Part shown: piece after piece, positions 17,794 through 27,169 of the stretch
Numbering within the stretch: the first letter of the stretch is position 1
Layout of the letters: the number at the start of each line of letters is the position of its first letter
NCBI RefSeq assembly: GCF_038002225.1
Contig: NZ_JBBOCA010000001.1
Span: 2,170,001 to 2,234,000, forward strand
Direction: 5' to 3'
DNA: 64,000 nt
From: Paenibacillus sp. FSL R7-0204
GTDB taxonomy: Bacteria > Bacillota > Bacilli > Paenibacillales > Paenibacillaceae
The notes under the pieces: model-generated
What the model was told of the DNA's origin: nothing
Database searches by the model: none
The model's input: the letters and a program-made list of their open reading frames with translations, nothing else
Translations under genes and position numbers: made by a program

Positions 17794-17848
17794 TAGAGAC
17801 AACATCCTATGGACTGGAAAAATATCGGAACTTATGGTGGTGGTAGCT

Positions 17849-18823
17849 ATGAATATTCTATTTATAACTTCAGGCTTCCAGGGCGTGTATTCTTTCTTCG
17901 AACAGCGCATCGCAGGGGCTTTACAGAAAGCGGGGCATCATTGCAGAGCTTTGCAGCCTGGCAGTGCTTTGGATGAATTAAAGCTTAACCAGCTTTTTTG
18001 GCAGCCGGAGCTGATTCTGCTTATGGCCGGTCTGAAGGTTCCGGAGTCTGTGCTGGAATGCATCAGACAATCCGGGGTGAAGTCGGCGGTGTGGATGACA
18101 GAGGACCCCTATTACATGGATTGGACGGCTCCGCTGATTGCTTATTTCGATTATATTTTCACCATTGACCAGGCTGCAGTGGAGCATTATCTGGCCTTAG
18201 GGCACCCCCGGGTCTATCATCTGCCGCTGGGCACAGATCCTGATCTGTTTCACCCCGCAGCCGTATCCGAGGAGTATAGAAGTGATATTTGTTTAGTAGG
18301 CGTGCCTTACAGTAACCGGATTGAGCTTATAGAAACCTTACTTGCAGGCACAGCTTATCGCATCCAGATAGTGGGGCGGGGGTGGGGCCGGTATTATCAT
18401 GAATGGAAGCACAATGCTAAGCGCAATGTGGAGCTGGTGAATGCCTGGGTCCCGCCGGAGACGGCTGCTAAGTTTTACAACGGGGCGAAGATTGTGCTGA
18501 ATATCCACCGCCCTTCCGCTGAGAAGTACAACCGGAACCGGGCAGGGATTATCGCCACAAGCATCAACAACCGCACCTTTGACGCAGCCAGCAGTGAAGC
18601 GTTCCAGCTTACCGATTATAAAAGCGGGCTCCGCCATCAGTTTGACGAGGGCACACAGGTGGTTTCTTATCAGGATAAGCATGATTTGCTGCAGAAGATC
18701 CATTACTACATGGCGCATGACGATGAGCGTATGCGGATCGCTGAAGCAGCGAGGCAGCGGGTGCTGGCAGCCCATACCTTTGAGCACCGGCTGCATGCTT
18801 TGTTGATGAACGTGCAAGCTTGA
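17849..18823 (+). CDS. CgeB-like glycosyltransferase (GT-B)
   Basis: 324 aa from ATG 17849; ATG 17834 is an alternative and the frame is open far upstream, antisense to the divergent gene. Starts MNILFITSGFQGVYSFFEQRIAGAL, a GT-B N-terminal fold. The C-terminal half has PLGTDPDLFHP, VGVPYSNRIELIETLL, GAKIVLNIHRPSAEKYNRNRAGIIATSINNRTFDAAS and QLTDYKSGLRHQF, the pattern of the CgeB/spore maturation glycosyltransferase family. B. subtilis CgeB acts in late spore-surface maturation. Opens the glycan island; a terminator follows, so it is separate from the sps-like operon. Confidence 0.82.
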   Translation: MNILFITSGFQGVYSFFEQRIAGALQKAGHHCRALQPGSALDELKLNQLFWQPELILLMAGLKVPESVLECIRQSGVKSAVWMTEDPYYMDWTAPLIAYFDYIFTIDQAAVEHYLALGHPRVYHLPLGTDPDLFHPAAVSEEYRSDICLVGVPYSNRIELIETLLAGTAYRIQIVGRGWGRYYHEWKHNAKRNVELVNAWVPPETAAKFYNGAKIVLNIHRPSAEKYNRNRAGIIATSINNRTFDAASSEAFQLTDYKSGLRHQFDEGTQVVSYQDKHDLLQKIHYYMAHDDERMRIAEAARQRVLAAHTFEHRLHALLMNVQA

Positions 18824-18848
18824 TAGACGGATTTACCGGACCTGATTG

Positions 18849-18880
18849 ACGCCTCACAGCTATACTGTCAGGCGTTTATT
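18849..18880 (+). terminator. Intrinsic terminator after the CgeB-like gene
   Basis: ACGCCT-C-ACAG pairs with CTGT-C-AGGCGT around loop CTATA, followed by TTTATT. Confidence 0.75.
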
Positions 18881-18944
18881 CAGGTTTGCCCATAGATTAA
18901 GGGAAGCATTCTGTCCTACATTTGAAAATTTAGTCTTCTAACCT

Positions 18945-18974
18945 ATAACGTTTCGAAGAAGGATACATATGATA
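18945..18974 (+). promoter_or_regulatory. Mother-cell (SigE/SigK-type) promoter of the sps/pse operon
   Basis: CATATGATA at 18966-18974 matches the SigK -10 CATANNNTA exactly, with AC at 18948-18949 and a 16-bp spacer. Read as SigE, ATA at 18945-18947 stands 18 bp before CATATGAT. Either way it fits a mother-cell promoter 29 bp upstream of the first operon gene. Confidence 0.6.
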
Positions 18975-19002
18975 GCAAGTAAACAGCAGGGGAGGTATTC
19001 GA

Positions 19003-19779
19003 TTGCCAAAAGTTACGATCATTATGACCAGCTACAATAAGGCCGCATATGTCGCAAAGTCCATTGAATCCATTCTGAATCAGACGCTTTCAGACTTTGA
19101 ATTCTACTTGATGGATGATAACTCGAATGAAGAAACTCTGAAAGTGATTGAGCCCTATCTCAAGGATAAGAGAATTAAATTCTTCAGAAGCGATACAGAA
19201 ACCCTGCAGCAGAGAGTGGAGAAGGTCAGATATTCCGCGCTGATCAATCAAGCCCTTGCTCAAGCACAGGGGGAGTATATTTCCTATGCTACCGATGATA
19301 ACCGTTACAGAAATACTAGACTTGAGCAGATGGTGGACTATCTGGAGGAGAATCCCGAAGTCATGATTGCCTACTCTGCATCGCTGGTCAACTACTTGAA
19401 CGAACAGGATGAAGTGACCCGCAGCCAGCTAAGACCGGCCAAAAAAATCGTTTCGGTGGCCCCTTGCGTCATCGATCATTGCTCCATCCTGCACAGAAGC
19501 TCCATTCTTCCGGTCATTCATGACAAGTTCGGGTCTTACTGGGATGAGAATCCGGAGTTCTATCGAATAGGTGACGGCCGGTTCTTCTGGCGGTTGAACC
19601 AGTTCTGGGACTTCCACCCTGTAGATGAGGTTCTGGATGATAACTATATCACTGAGCTGTCCATTCACTATCAGTTACAGCATCAAGAGAAGAGCCAGTT
19701 CATTCAGATGCTTCCCCCGCAGCGAACCTGCAAGGAGCTGAGAGAAGAGCTGAAATTAATCCAGCAGCACAAGAAATAA
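19003..19779 (+). CDS. Family 2 glycosyltransferase, SpsA-like
   Basis: 258 aa from TTG 19003, with GGGGAGGT upstream. GT-A fold: PKVTIIMTSYNKAAYVAKSIESILNQT at the N-terminus, DDNSNEETL near residue 37, and YATDDNRYRNTRLEQM near 94, where TDD is the likely metal and nucleotide-sugar site. Length and position match SpsA of the B. subtilis spore-coat polysaccharide operon. No membrane segment. The acceptor is unknown; spore-coat glycan is inferred. First gene after the SigE/K-type promoter; the next gene starts 40 bp downstream. Confidence 0.85.
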   Translation: MPKVTIIMTSYNKAAYVAKSIESILNQTLSDFEFYLMDDNSNEETLKVIEPYLKDKRIKFFRSDTETLQQRVEKVRYSALINQALAQAQGEYISYATDDNRYRNTRLEQMVDYLEENPEVMIAYSASLVNYLNEQDEVTRSQLRPAKKIVSVAPCVIDHCSILHRSSILPVIHDKFGSYWDENPEFYRIGDGRFFWRLNQFWDFHPVDEVLDDNYITELSIHYQLQHQEKSQFIQMLPPQRTCKELREELKLIQQHKK

Positions 19780-19819
19780 GGCCTCTGTATAGAAAGGTAC
19801 CACGAGGAGGGAAAACGGA

Positions 19820-21244
19820 TTGTCCATCTATCTGTCTAATTACTGGTCGCTCTATAGTGAATTTATCCATACTGCGCAGGAGCTGAAGTACAGGAATATC
19901 CCTCTGGCCCTGATGACGAACTTCTATCAACAAATCAACGATGAGCTTAGAAGCGAGATGGGGAGCAGCGGGTTCAAGCTGAAGCTGGAGCATTCCGGTA
20001 TTCATGAGCAGTACCAGATTCAGCCTTTTTTTGAAAATAGGGTTGCGCCGCTCTATCAGCCTGTGAAGTCCAATCTGAAGGGCAAAATACTGATTAATCT
20101 GGACTATATCAGAATGTCGGAGAAAACCATTAGCGAGCATTTCAGCGGAGATTCGGCCATGATTCTATCCCGCTCCAGAGCGGATGAGCTATTTGGCATC
20201 CCCAATGTATACAGCCTGGGCTACAAGCAGGATACCAAAGCTGCTGCGGAAGAGCTGGTCCGGCGCGCTGCTGACCTTTTTGCGAAGGACGAAGGACATC
20301 CTGCGTTCAGCAATGATTTTTTTGTCCAGACCTTCCTAAGCCGGATTCCTTCCATTGTAGATACGATTGAAATGGTATTTAATCTCTACAATGATCTGCC
20401 GGTAGCCGCTGTAATGGTAGGTACGACAGAAGATATAGCCAGCCGGGCGCTTGCCGTCGTTGCAGGGATGAAGGGGATTCCCAGCGTATGTCTGCAGCAC
20501 GGAATTCTGATGGGAGAGGAAGCATTCATTCCTGTATTCTCCAGCCATATCGCAATCTACGGGCAATATGAACATGATTGGTACGTGCGCAGAGGGCTTG
20601 AAGCCGGGCGGATCGTGATTACCGGTCATGCCCGTTACGATGATATCTTTACTTCAAAGGTTACGTCTACAGACTCTTTTAGAGAAACCTACCAGCTTGA
20701 TCCTCATAAAATCACCTTACTAATCGCTACCGGACCGACGCTGGATGAATACAAGATCCGTACCCTGCTCACCCAATTGGCCTCACATCCGCAGTTTCAG
20801 CTGATCATCAAGCCCCATCCCTGGGAGCTGTCCAAGAAGCTGATTTCGCTGTATACCGAGTACGAAGAAGAATATAGCAATGTTCATGTGGTTACCGACC
20901 GCAAGGCAGATACCCGTGAGCTGATTATGAAATCAGATGCTGTGGTCGCCACCCTCTCCACGGTTGCCCTCGAAGGCCTTTTATTCGGCAAGCCTGTATT
21001 TGTCTATAAATTCATTCAGGCTAACCGTGAATATGACTACTATGATACCCTTGAACGCTATATTCAAAAAGAACCGTCAGACTTAACCCGCATCATCGCC
21101 CGCTATTATTCCAGCAATATAGAGAAATCAAACTACAAGACTGTAAAAGAGAAATTCTTGCAGCAATCCTATCAGATTCCTGACTCCGGCAAAGCGCTTG
21201 CGGATCTCATGGACCACCTGATCCATGGAAGCGAGAATCGATGA
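19820..21244 (+). CDS. SpsB-like surface polysaccharide transferase
   Basis: 474 aa from TTG 19820, with GAGGAGGG upstream. No membrane segment or signal. The middle and C-terminal parts resemble GT-B and CDP-glycerol-transferase-like proteins: SVCLQHGILMG, ITGHARYD, LLIATGPTLDE, LIIKPHPWELSK, VVTDRKADTRELIMKSDAVVATLSTVALEGLLFGKPVFV. These HG, KPHP and STVALEG motifs are typical of polysaccharide export or transfer enzymes such as SpsB. The exact substrate cannot be read from sequence. It ends in a TGA overlapping a downstream ATG (21241); the next gene's better start is 21262. Confidence 0.75.
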   Translation: MSIYLSNYWSLYSEFIHTAQELKYRNIPLALMTNFYQQINDELRSEMGSSGFKLKLEHSGIHEQYQIQPFFENRVAPLYQPVKSNLKGKILINLDYIRMSEKTISEHFSGDSAMILSRSRADELFGIPNVYSLGYKQDTKAAAEELVRRAADLFAKDEGHPAFSNDFFVQTFLSRIPSIVDTIEMVFNLYNDLPVAAVMVGTTEDIASRALAVVAGMKGIPSVCLQHGILMGEEAFIPVFSSHIAIYGQYEHDWYVRRGLEAGRIVITGHARYDDIFTSKVTSTDSFRETYQLDPHKITLLIATGPTLDEYKIRTLLTQLASHPQFQLIIKPHPWELSKKLISLYTEYEEEYSNVHVVTDRKADTRELIMKSDAVVATLSTVALEGLLFGKPVFVYKFIQANREYDYYDTLERYIQKEPSDLTRIIARYYSSNIEKSNYKTVKEKFLQQSYQIPDSGKALADLMDHLIHGSENR

Positions 21245-21261
21245 AGCGGGAGGTGGAGCGC

Positions 21262-22266
21262 ATGTTCTTCCGGAATAAAAGGATTCTGATCATCGGTGGT
21301 ACCGGCACCATCGGGAAAAGTATTGCGAAGCTCCTTCTGAAGCAGGGGCCAGAAATCATCCGGATTCTCAGCAGAGACGAGTATAAGCAGTTCGAGCTGC
21401 AGGATGAGCTGCAAGGGAACGCAAGACTTAGCTACCTGATCGGCGATGTCCGGGATTATGACCGTGTGCTGACTGCGATGGAGGGGATAGATTATGTGTT
21501 CCATGCAGCTGCTATGAAGCATGTATCCTTCTGTGAATATAACCCGTTCGAGGCTGTACTTACGAATATTATCGGCACTCATAACGTGATTCAGGCAGCG
21601 AAGCAGCAGAAGGTGCGCAAGGTCGTTTTTACAAGCACGGATAAAGCCATTTCACCGACCAACAACTACGGAGCCACGAAGCTGTCTGCCGAGAAGCTGA
21701 TTTCCTCTGCTGTCACCCCGGGCGGCTCCGGCCAAACGGTGTTCTGCACCGTACGGTTCGGGAATGTGATGGGCTCCAGAGGGTCTGTCATTCCCTTGTT
21801 TGTGAAGCAGGCGAGAGAAGGCAGGGCGATCACTGTAACCGATCTGTCCATGACAAGGTTCATGATGACGCTGGAGCAGGCGACCCGGCTGACCGTTCAG
21901 TCCCTGCAGCTGGCGAAGGGTGGTGAGACTTTTATTCTGAAGATGCCGGTGATCAGGCTGAAGGATCTGGCTGAGGTTGTAGCCGAGGAGGCGCCGAAGA
22001 AATATGGGACCCTGCCGACTACGGTGAAGATCCTGGAGATCGGCCTGAAGCCCGGCGAGAAGAGATACGAAGAACTGATGACTCATGAGGAATCCTTAAG
22101 CGCTTATGAATTAAAGGATGTATACATTGTCCCTTCCCCCTATGCTGCAACGCAGTCCTACCGGGAAGCAGTCAGGCCGAAGCCGGGCACCTACAGCTCC
22201 GAAGGAGAGATCCCGCTGACCAAGGAGCAGGTCAAGAAGCTGGCATCGGAACAAAATCTAATCTAG
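21262..22266 (+). CDS. pseB: UDP-GlcNAc 4,6-dehydratase (inverting), PseB-like
   Basis: 334 aa from ATG 21262, with GGGAGGTGG five bases upstream; ATG 21241 overlapping the previous stop is less likely. Short-chain dehydrogenase of the polysaccharide CapD/PseB type: GGTGTIGKSIAKLLL, SRDEYKQFELQ, FHAAAMKHVSFCEYNPFEAVLTNIIGTHNV, TSTDKAISPTNNYGATKL (catalytic YxxxK) and VRFGNVMGSRGSVIPLF. PseB makes the 4-keto-6-deoxy sugar that opens the pseudaminic acid pathway. CapD-type dehydratases for other sugars look similar; pathway context with PseC, H, G and I favours PseB. Confidence 0.85.
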   Translation: MFFRNKRILIIGGTGTIGKSIAKLLLKQGPEIIRILSRDEYKQFELQDELQGNARLSYLIGDVRDYDRVLTAMEGIDYVFHAAAMKHVSFCEYNPFEAVLTNIIGTHNVIQAAKQQKVRKVVFTSTDKAISPTNNYGATKLSAEKLISSAVTPGGSGQTVFCTVRFGNVMGSRGSVIPLFVKQAREGRAITVTDLSMTRFMMTLEQATRLTVQSLQLAKGGETFILKMPVIRLKDLAEVVAEEAPKKYGTLPTTVKILEIGLKPGEKRYEELMTHEESLSAYELKDVYIVPSPYAATQSYREAVRPKPGTYSSEGEIPLTKEQVKKLASEQNLI

Positions 22267-22277
22267 TGGAGGCTACT

Positions 22278-23243
22278 ATGAATATACTTGTAACCGGAGG
22301 TACCGGCTTCATCGGCAGATGGGTGGTCGGACGTTTGTTGAAGGATGGACAAAGGGTATGGGTCGTCGATAATCTGGCGAATTCATCCCTGGATAATCTG
22401 AAAGAGTACGAGGATAACGAGCATTTGCAGAAGGTGCAGATCATGGACCTCAAGGACAGAGCAGCCTTGAAGGAGCTTTTCCGGGAGAATTCCTTCGACC
22501 TGTGCTACCATCTGGCGGCAAGCATTAATGTGCAAGACAGCATAGATGATCCTGAGACCACGTTCAACAATGATACGCTGGCGACCTTCTATCTGCTCGA
22601 GGAATGCCGCAAGCAGCAGGTGAAGATGGTCTTCATGAGTACCTGCATGGTCTACGCCAGAGCGACGGATGAACAGGGAATTGACGAGCAATCTCCTATT
22701 AAGCCAGCCTCTCCCTATGCCGGGGCCAAGATCGCTGCGGAGAACATGGTACTATCCTATTTCTATGCCTATGATCTGCCGGTGGTGGTCGTAAGGCCGT
22801 TTAACACGTATGGTCCCTATCAGAAAACCGGCGGCGAAGGCGGCGTCGTGGCGATCTTCATCCACAGCAAACTAAAAGGCAAGCCGCTGAATATCTACGG
22901 GGACGGCACCCAGTCACGGGATCTATTATATGTGGGGGATTGTGCGGATTTCGTGGTGGAAGCGGGCTACAGCGACAAGCTGTATGGAGAAATTGTCAAT
23001 GCAGGCACGGGGAAGGATATCACAGTTAATCAATTGGCTGAGCTGATTGCAGACGGGCAGGCACCGATCCAGCACGTTCCCCATATTCACCCGCAGAGCG
23101 AGATCCAGAAGCTGTTATGCAATTACAACAAGGCAGAGAAGCAATTGTCCTGGACACCTAAGGTTACCATCCAAGAGGGCATCCGGCAGACAGAGCAATG
23201 GATTCTTGAGACCTTTCACCGAAAGGAGCCGAACCAATCATGA
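22278..23243 (+). CDS. NAD-dependent sugar epimerase/dehydratase
   Basis: 321 aa from ATG 22278, with GTGGAGG just upstream (an in-frame GTG at 22266 is that site). Extended SDR: NILVTGGTGFIGRWVVGRLL, HLAASINVQDSIDDP, STCMVYARA, catalytic SPYAGAKIAAE and RPFNTYGPYQ. Related to UDP-glucose or UDP-GlcNAc 4-epimerases and dTDP-sugar enzymes. It is not part of the minimal pseudaminic acid route, so it may make a second sugar or modify an intermediate. Overlaps pseC by 4 bp. Confidence 0.85.
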   Translation: MNILVTGGTGFIGRWVVGRLLKDGQRVWVVDNLANSSLDNLKEYEDNEHLQKVQIMDLKDRAALKELFRENSFDLCYHLAASINVQDSIDDPETTFNNDTLATFYLLEECRKQQVKMVFMSTCMVYARATDEQGIDEQSPIKPASPYAGAKIAAENMVLSYFYAYDLPVVVVRPFNTYGPYQKTGGEGGVVAIFIHSKLKGKPLNIYGDGTQSRDLLYVGDCADFVVEAGYSDKLYGEIVNAGTGKDITVNQLAELIADGQAPIQHVPHIHPQSEIQKLLCNYNKAEKQLSWTPKVTIQEGIRQTEQWILETFHRKEPNQS

Positions 23244-24436
23244 GTAAAAGCAAACTGGCCATTGACGGCGGGAAGCCTGTACGTGCCCACTACTTGCCGT
23301 ATGGGAGACAGATGATCGATGATGAGGATATTGAGTCCGTGGTCAAGGTGCTGCAAAGTGATTATTTGACCAGCGGACCGGCCATTGAGCAGTTCGAAGC
23401 AGAGATCGCAGTGTTTACAGGGGCAAAATATGCGGTAGCCTTCTCCAGCGGAACAGCGGCATTGCACGGAGCCTGTTATGCCGCCGGGATCGGCGAAGGG
23501 GATGAGGTGATTACGACGCCCATGACGTTTGCCGCTACTGCGAACTGTGTGCTGTATCAGGGGGGCGTTCCGGTATTCGCCGATATCGATCCGCGGACGT
23601 ATAATCTTGATCCGCAGCGGATCAGGGAGAGAATTACGGCCAGAACGAAAGCGATTATTCCCGTCCATTTCACCGGCCAGCCGGCGCAGCTGGATGAGAT
23701 CCTGGAGATTGCCCGGGAGCATAATCTGATCGTGATTGAGGATGCCGCCCATGCGCTTGGTGCGCGATATAAGAATACAAGCATTGGGGCTATCGGGGAC
23801 ATGACCATGTTCAGCTTCCATCCAGTAAAGCACATAACAACGGGAGAAGGCGGAATGATCACGACCAATAACCCGGTGTATTATGAGAAGCTGCTGCAGT
23901 TCCGCACCCACGGCATCACCAGGGATGAGCGCAAGTTAAGGGAGAACCACGGACCCTGGTATTATGAGATGCAATTCCTCGGGTACAACTACCGGATCAC
24001 AGACATACAGACCTCACTCGGCATCTCCCAGCTGCGCAGAATCGGGGGCTTCATCGAGAAGCGTAAGCAGCTTGCCGCCTTGTATCTGCAAGAGCTGAGC
24101 GCGACCAAGGAGCTTATTCTGCCGCATCAGCTTCCTGAGGCGGAGTCGAGCTGGCATCTGTTCATTGTCAGACTTCAGCTTGTAAGGCTGAAGGCCACCC
24201 GCAAGACGGTCTTTCAGGCGCTGCAAAAGGAGAACATCGGTGTCAACGTCCATTATATCCCCGCCTATCTACATCCGTACTACGAAAGCTTGGGGTTCCG
24301 TAAGGGAATCTGTCCGGTGGCTGAAAGCTGCTACGAGGAATTCATTACACTTCCTCTGTATGCAGGCATGGAACCAGAAGATGTGCTGGATGTGGTCGCC
24401 GCAGTCAAGAAGGTGATCCGCCACTACTCCAAATAA
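23240..24436 (+). CDS. pseC: PLP-dependent sugar 4-aminotransferase, PseC/SpsC-like
   Basis: 398 aa; ATG overlaps the upstream stop. DegT/DnrJ/EryC1 family: SGPAIEQFEAEIAVFTGAKYAVAFSSGTAALH (phosphate-binding loop), TPMTFAATANCVLYQGGVPVFADID, VIEDAAHALGA (cofactor Asp) and SFHPVKHITTGEGG with the Schiff-base lysine near residue 198. The C-terminal NVHYIPAYLHPYY is typical of PseC, which aminates C4 of the PseB product in a PLP- and glutamate-dependent reaction. SpsC of B. subtilis is a homologue. Confidence 0.9.
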   Translation: MSKSKLAIDGGKPVRAHYLPYGRQMIDDEDIESVVKVLQSDYLTSGPAIEQFEAEIAVFTGAKYAVAFSSGTAALHGACYAAGIGEGDEVITTPMTFAATANCVLYQGGVPVFADIDPRTYNLDPQRIRERITARTKAIIPVHFTGQPAQLDEILEIAREHNLIVIEDAAHALGARYKNTSIGAIGDMTMFSFHPVKHITTGEGGMITTNNPVYYEKLLQFRTHGITRDERKLRENHGPWYYEMQFLGYNYRITDIQTSLGISQLRRIGGFIEKRKQLAALYLQELSATKELILPHQLPEAESSWHLFIVRLQLVRLKATRKTVFQALQKENIGVNVHYIPAYLHPYYESLGFRKGICPVAESCYEEFITLPLYAGMEPEDVLDVVAAVKKVIRHYSK

Positions 24437-24460
24437 AAATAGAGAAGGGAGGGGATTAAT

Positions 24461-26230
24461 GTGGCCAAAGTGAAGGTGATTGCCGAAATTGCCAATGCCC
24501 ATATGGGCGACCCCCACCGGCTGCGGGAGCTGATCCTCGCGGCCGCAGGCAGCGGCGCAGACGGGGTGAAATTTCAATGGTTCCATTACGACTGCCTAGC
24601 GGTGCCGGATTTCATCCACTATCAGACGTATATTGATTTATTCATCGGCAAGCAGCAATGGGCGGAAGCTGTCCAGCTTGCCAAGGCTGAGGGACTGGAG
24701 GTCTGGGTAGACCTCTATGATGAATGGGGCGCTCGGCTTCTCGCGGAGCTTGAATCGCAGGTAGACGGCTTGAAATTACCCACAACCGTACTCCAGTCGC
24801 TCCCCTTGACTCTAGCCCTGCACAGGTTCAATAAGCCCTTACTCATCGGCGTAAGCGGCTGGCTGGAGGAAGAGATGGATACGCAATTATCCTACATCCG
24901 GAGCCATTTCAAAGGTCCAATCGTGCTCATGCACGGCTTCCAGGGCTATCCGACCCGGACAGAGGATTCCAACCTGAGCCGCATCGCCCATCTCAAGCAG
25001 ACCTATCAGCTGGAGGTGGGCTTCGCGGACCATGAGGATGCTGATCATGAAATGGCGATTGATCTTCCAGTCTATGCCTATCTGCTGGGGGCCAGTGTCA
25101 TTGAGAAGCATATTACCCTGAACCGTGCGGAGAAAGGCATTGACTATTATTCGGCGCTTACGCCGGAGGAATTCGGGCGGATGGTGGATAAGCTGCGCCG
25201 GGCAGAGTGTGTACAGGGCAGTCTCGAAATTAAGGAATCGGAAAGAAGGTATCTGGAGGATTCCTCTCTGAGGATCATCTCCCGCAGAGAGCTGCGCCCG
25301 GGTGAAATGATCACGCCCGAGAACATATGCTATAAACGTTCCTCTATGCCGGATGCCTTCATGGCCCGCAATGCTTCCGTACAATTTCCTATGATTGCCA
25401 CCTCAGCAATTCCTGCGAACACACCCATCACGCCCGGGAAGGTAAAAGCACCCAAAATCTGCATTGCTGTCATCTGCAGATTGAAATCCACCCGGCTCCG
25501 CCGCAAGGCGCTGCGCGAGATTCATGGCATTCCAGCCATCGAGAGATGCCTGATGAATTGTCTGGCTGTGCCGGGCGGCTATGAGGTGGTGCTGGCCACC
25601 TCGGATCTGCCGGACGATCAGCCTCTTACGGCGTTCACCCTGAACCGTCAGGTGAAGGTGGTAACCGGCGACCCGGACAATGTGGCTGCAAGAATGCTGA
25701 GCGTGGCAGAAGCGGTCCAGGCGGATATCGTGGTCCGTGTGACCGGCGACAATCCGGCGATCTCCCCGGAGATGCTTAAGCTTCTAATAGACCGGCATCT
25801 GGCAAGCGGTGCAGACTTCACCTACGCCAAGGAGTCAACTATGGGGACGGTAGGGGATATATTTACCGTTGAAGCGCTGAGAAGGCTGCTGCACTATGCC
25901 AATCCGCTTACGCATGCGGAGTATCTGTCCTTTTACTTTTTCAACAATCCGCATCTCTTCAGCCTCAATGCTGTGGACCTTCCTGCCGAGTGGGTGCATC
26001 CCGAGTGGCGGTTAACCATGGATGAGCTTCAGGATCTGGAGCTGTTCGAGGCGGTCTACCAGGCACTGGATGTGGGTGCAAGACCGCTATTCTTCGAAGA
26101 ATTGAAGGCATTCCTTCAGGAACACCCTGAGGTGGCTGAGCGTAACCGGGGCATTCAGGTGAAATGGCGGGATGATACGGAGCTGGTCAAGGAGCTGAAT
26201 GCGGCAACCACCCTGACCAAGAAATTATAA
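24461..26230 (+). CDS. Fusion of NeuB-type nonulosonate synthase (with SAF domain) and SpsF/NeuA-like cytidylyltransferase
   Basis: 589 aa from GTG 24461, with GAAGGGAGGGG upstream. Residues 1 to about 260 are a NeuB-like barrel (IAEIANAHMGD, DGVKFQW, LMHGFQGYPT, GFADHEDAD, IEKHITLNRAEKGIDYY). About 270-330 is an SAF (antifreeze-like) domain with LRIISRRELRPGEMITPENI. About 335-589 is an SpsF-type cytidylyltransferase: CRLKSTRLRRKALREIHGIPAIERC, VTGDPDNVAARM, VVRVTGDNPAISPE. The usual LPGK of the CTP loop reads LRRK. It would supply the CMP-sugar activation step that is otherwise missing, and a second synthase beside pseI. Confidence 0.88.
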   Translation: MAKVKVIAEIANAHMGDPHRLRELILAAAGSGADGVKFQWFHYDCLAVPDFIHYQTYIDLFIGKQQWAEAVQLAKAEGLEVWVDLYDEWGARLLAELESQVDGLKLPTTVLQSLPLTLALHRFNKPLLIGVSGWLEEEMDTQLSYIRSHFKGPIVLMHGFQGYPTRTEDSNLSRIAHLKQTYQLEVGFADHEDADHEMAIDLPVYAYLLGASVIEKHITLNRAEKGIDYYSALTPEEFGRMVDKLRRAECVQGSLEIKESERRYLEDSSLRIISRRELRPGEMITPENICYKRSSMPDAFMARNASVQFPMIATSAIPANTPITPGKVKAPKICIAVICRLKSTRLRRKALREIHGIPAIERCLMNCLAVPGGYEVVLATSDLPDDQPLTAFTLNRQVKVVTGDPDNVAARMLSVAEAVQADIVVRVTGDNPAISPEMLKLLIDRHLASGADFTYAKESTMGTVGDIFTVEALRRLLHYANPLTHAEYLSFYFFNNPHLFSLNAVDLPAEWVHPEWRLTMDELQDLELFEAVYQALDVGARPLFFEELKAFLQEHPEVAERNRGIQVKWRDDTELVKELNAATTLTKKL

Positions 26231-26247
26231 CGTTAGCGAGGCATCAA

Positions 26248-27165
26248 ATGATGATAAATAAAGCGAGCCTTGTGCTGGGTACAGCCCAGTTGGGCGGAAA
26301 TTACGGGATTGCGAATGCAACTGCGAACCCCTCTGTGCAACAGAGGAACGAGCTGCTCCAATATGCTCTCTCCTCGGGAATCGGTTATTTGGATACCGCA
26401 CCGGGATACGGGGACAGCGAGTCTATCATCGGAGATTGTCTGGAAGGTGCAGATCCGCAGAGCCGGCCGCAGATTGTGACGAAGCTCCCTTCCGTCCAGC
26501 GGTTAGGGCTGCACACGGAGGACGCGCGGAGGAGGTTCGTCACCTCTTCCGTGCATGCTTCCCTGAACCGGCTGAAGTGTTCTGTGCTGGATGTCTGTCT
26601 CTTGCATGATCCGCTCGACATGACTTACCAGGGCGGCGAAATTCTGCGGGTGCTGCAGGAACTGAAGCGGCAGCACACGATCCGCAGAATCGGTGTATCT
26701 GTGTATGATGCGGAGGATATTGCGAATTTTATGACCGTGGAGGAGCTGGACAGCATTCAAATTCCGCTGAATGTCCTGGACCAGAGATGGCTCGCGAATG
26801 GAATGCTGGAGCGGCTCGCCCGGAAGGGAACCGAAATCTTCGTCCGCAGTGTCTATCTGCAAGGTCTGCTGCTGATGGCACCGGAGCAGCTTCCGGCGGG
26901 GCTGAAGCAAGCGGAGCAGCCGTTGTTACAAATAATCAGTTACAGCAAGGAAACCGGGATACCGGTTAAAGAACTGTGCTTCCTCTATGTGAGGGATCTT
27001 CCGGGGATATCCGGGCTGGTGATTGGTTGCGAGACGGTGGAGCAGGTACAGGAGAACCTGCGGATGATGGCATTGCCCCCTCTAAGCCGGGCGGTGAGAC
27101 AGACGCTTGGTGAATCCTTTACGGATATTCCTGTAGAGATCATTGACCCCAGGAGGTGGAAGTAA
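26248..27165 (+). CDS. Aldo/keto reductase
   Basis: 305 aa, 17 bp after the fusion gene. Aldo/keto reductase barrel with VLGTAQLGGNYGIAN, the catalytic Asp and Tyr in YLDTAPGYGDSESIIG (about residues 47-62), the lysine in IVTKLPS, the histidine in VCLLHDPLD and RRIGVSVYDAEDI. Similar reductases occur in bacterial nonulosonic acid and surface-sugar clusters, where the substrate is seldom known. It may reduce a keto-sugar intermediate or product; this is inferred from neighbours. Confidence 0.85.
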   Translation: MMINKASLVLGTAQLGGNYGIANATANPSVQQRNELLQYALSSGIGYLDTAPGYGDSESIIGDCLEGADPQSRPQIVTKLPSVQRLGLHTEDARRRFVTSSVHASLNRLKCSVLDVCLLHDPLDMTYQGGEILRVLQELKRQHTIRRIGVSVYDAEDIANFMTVEELDSIQIPLNVLDQRWLANGMLERLARKGTEIFVRSVYLQGLLLMAPEQLPAGLKQAEQPLLQIISYSKETGIPVKELCFLYVRDLPGISGLVIGCETVEQVQENLRMMALPPLSRAVRQTLGESFTDIPVEIIDPRRWK

Positions 27166-27169
27166 CCGG

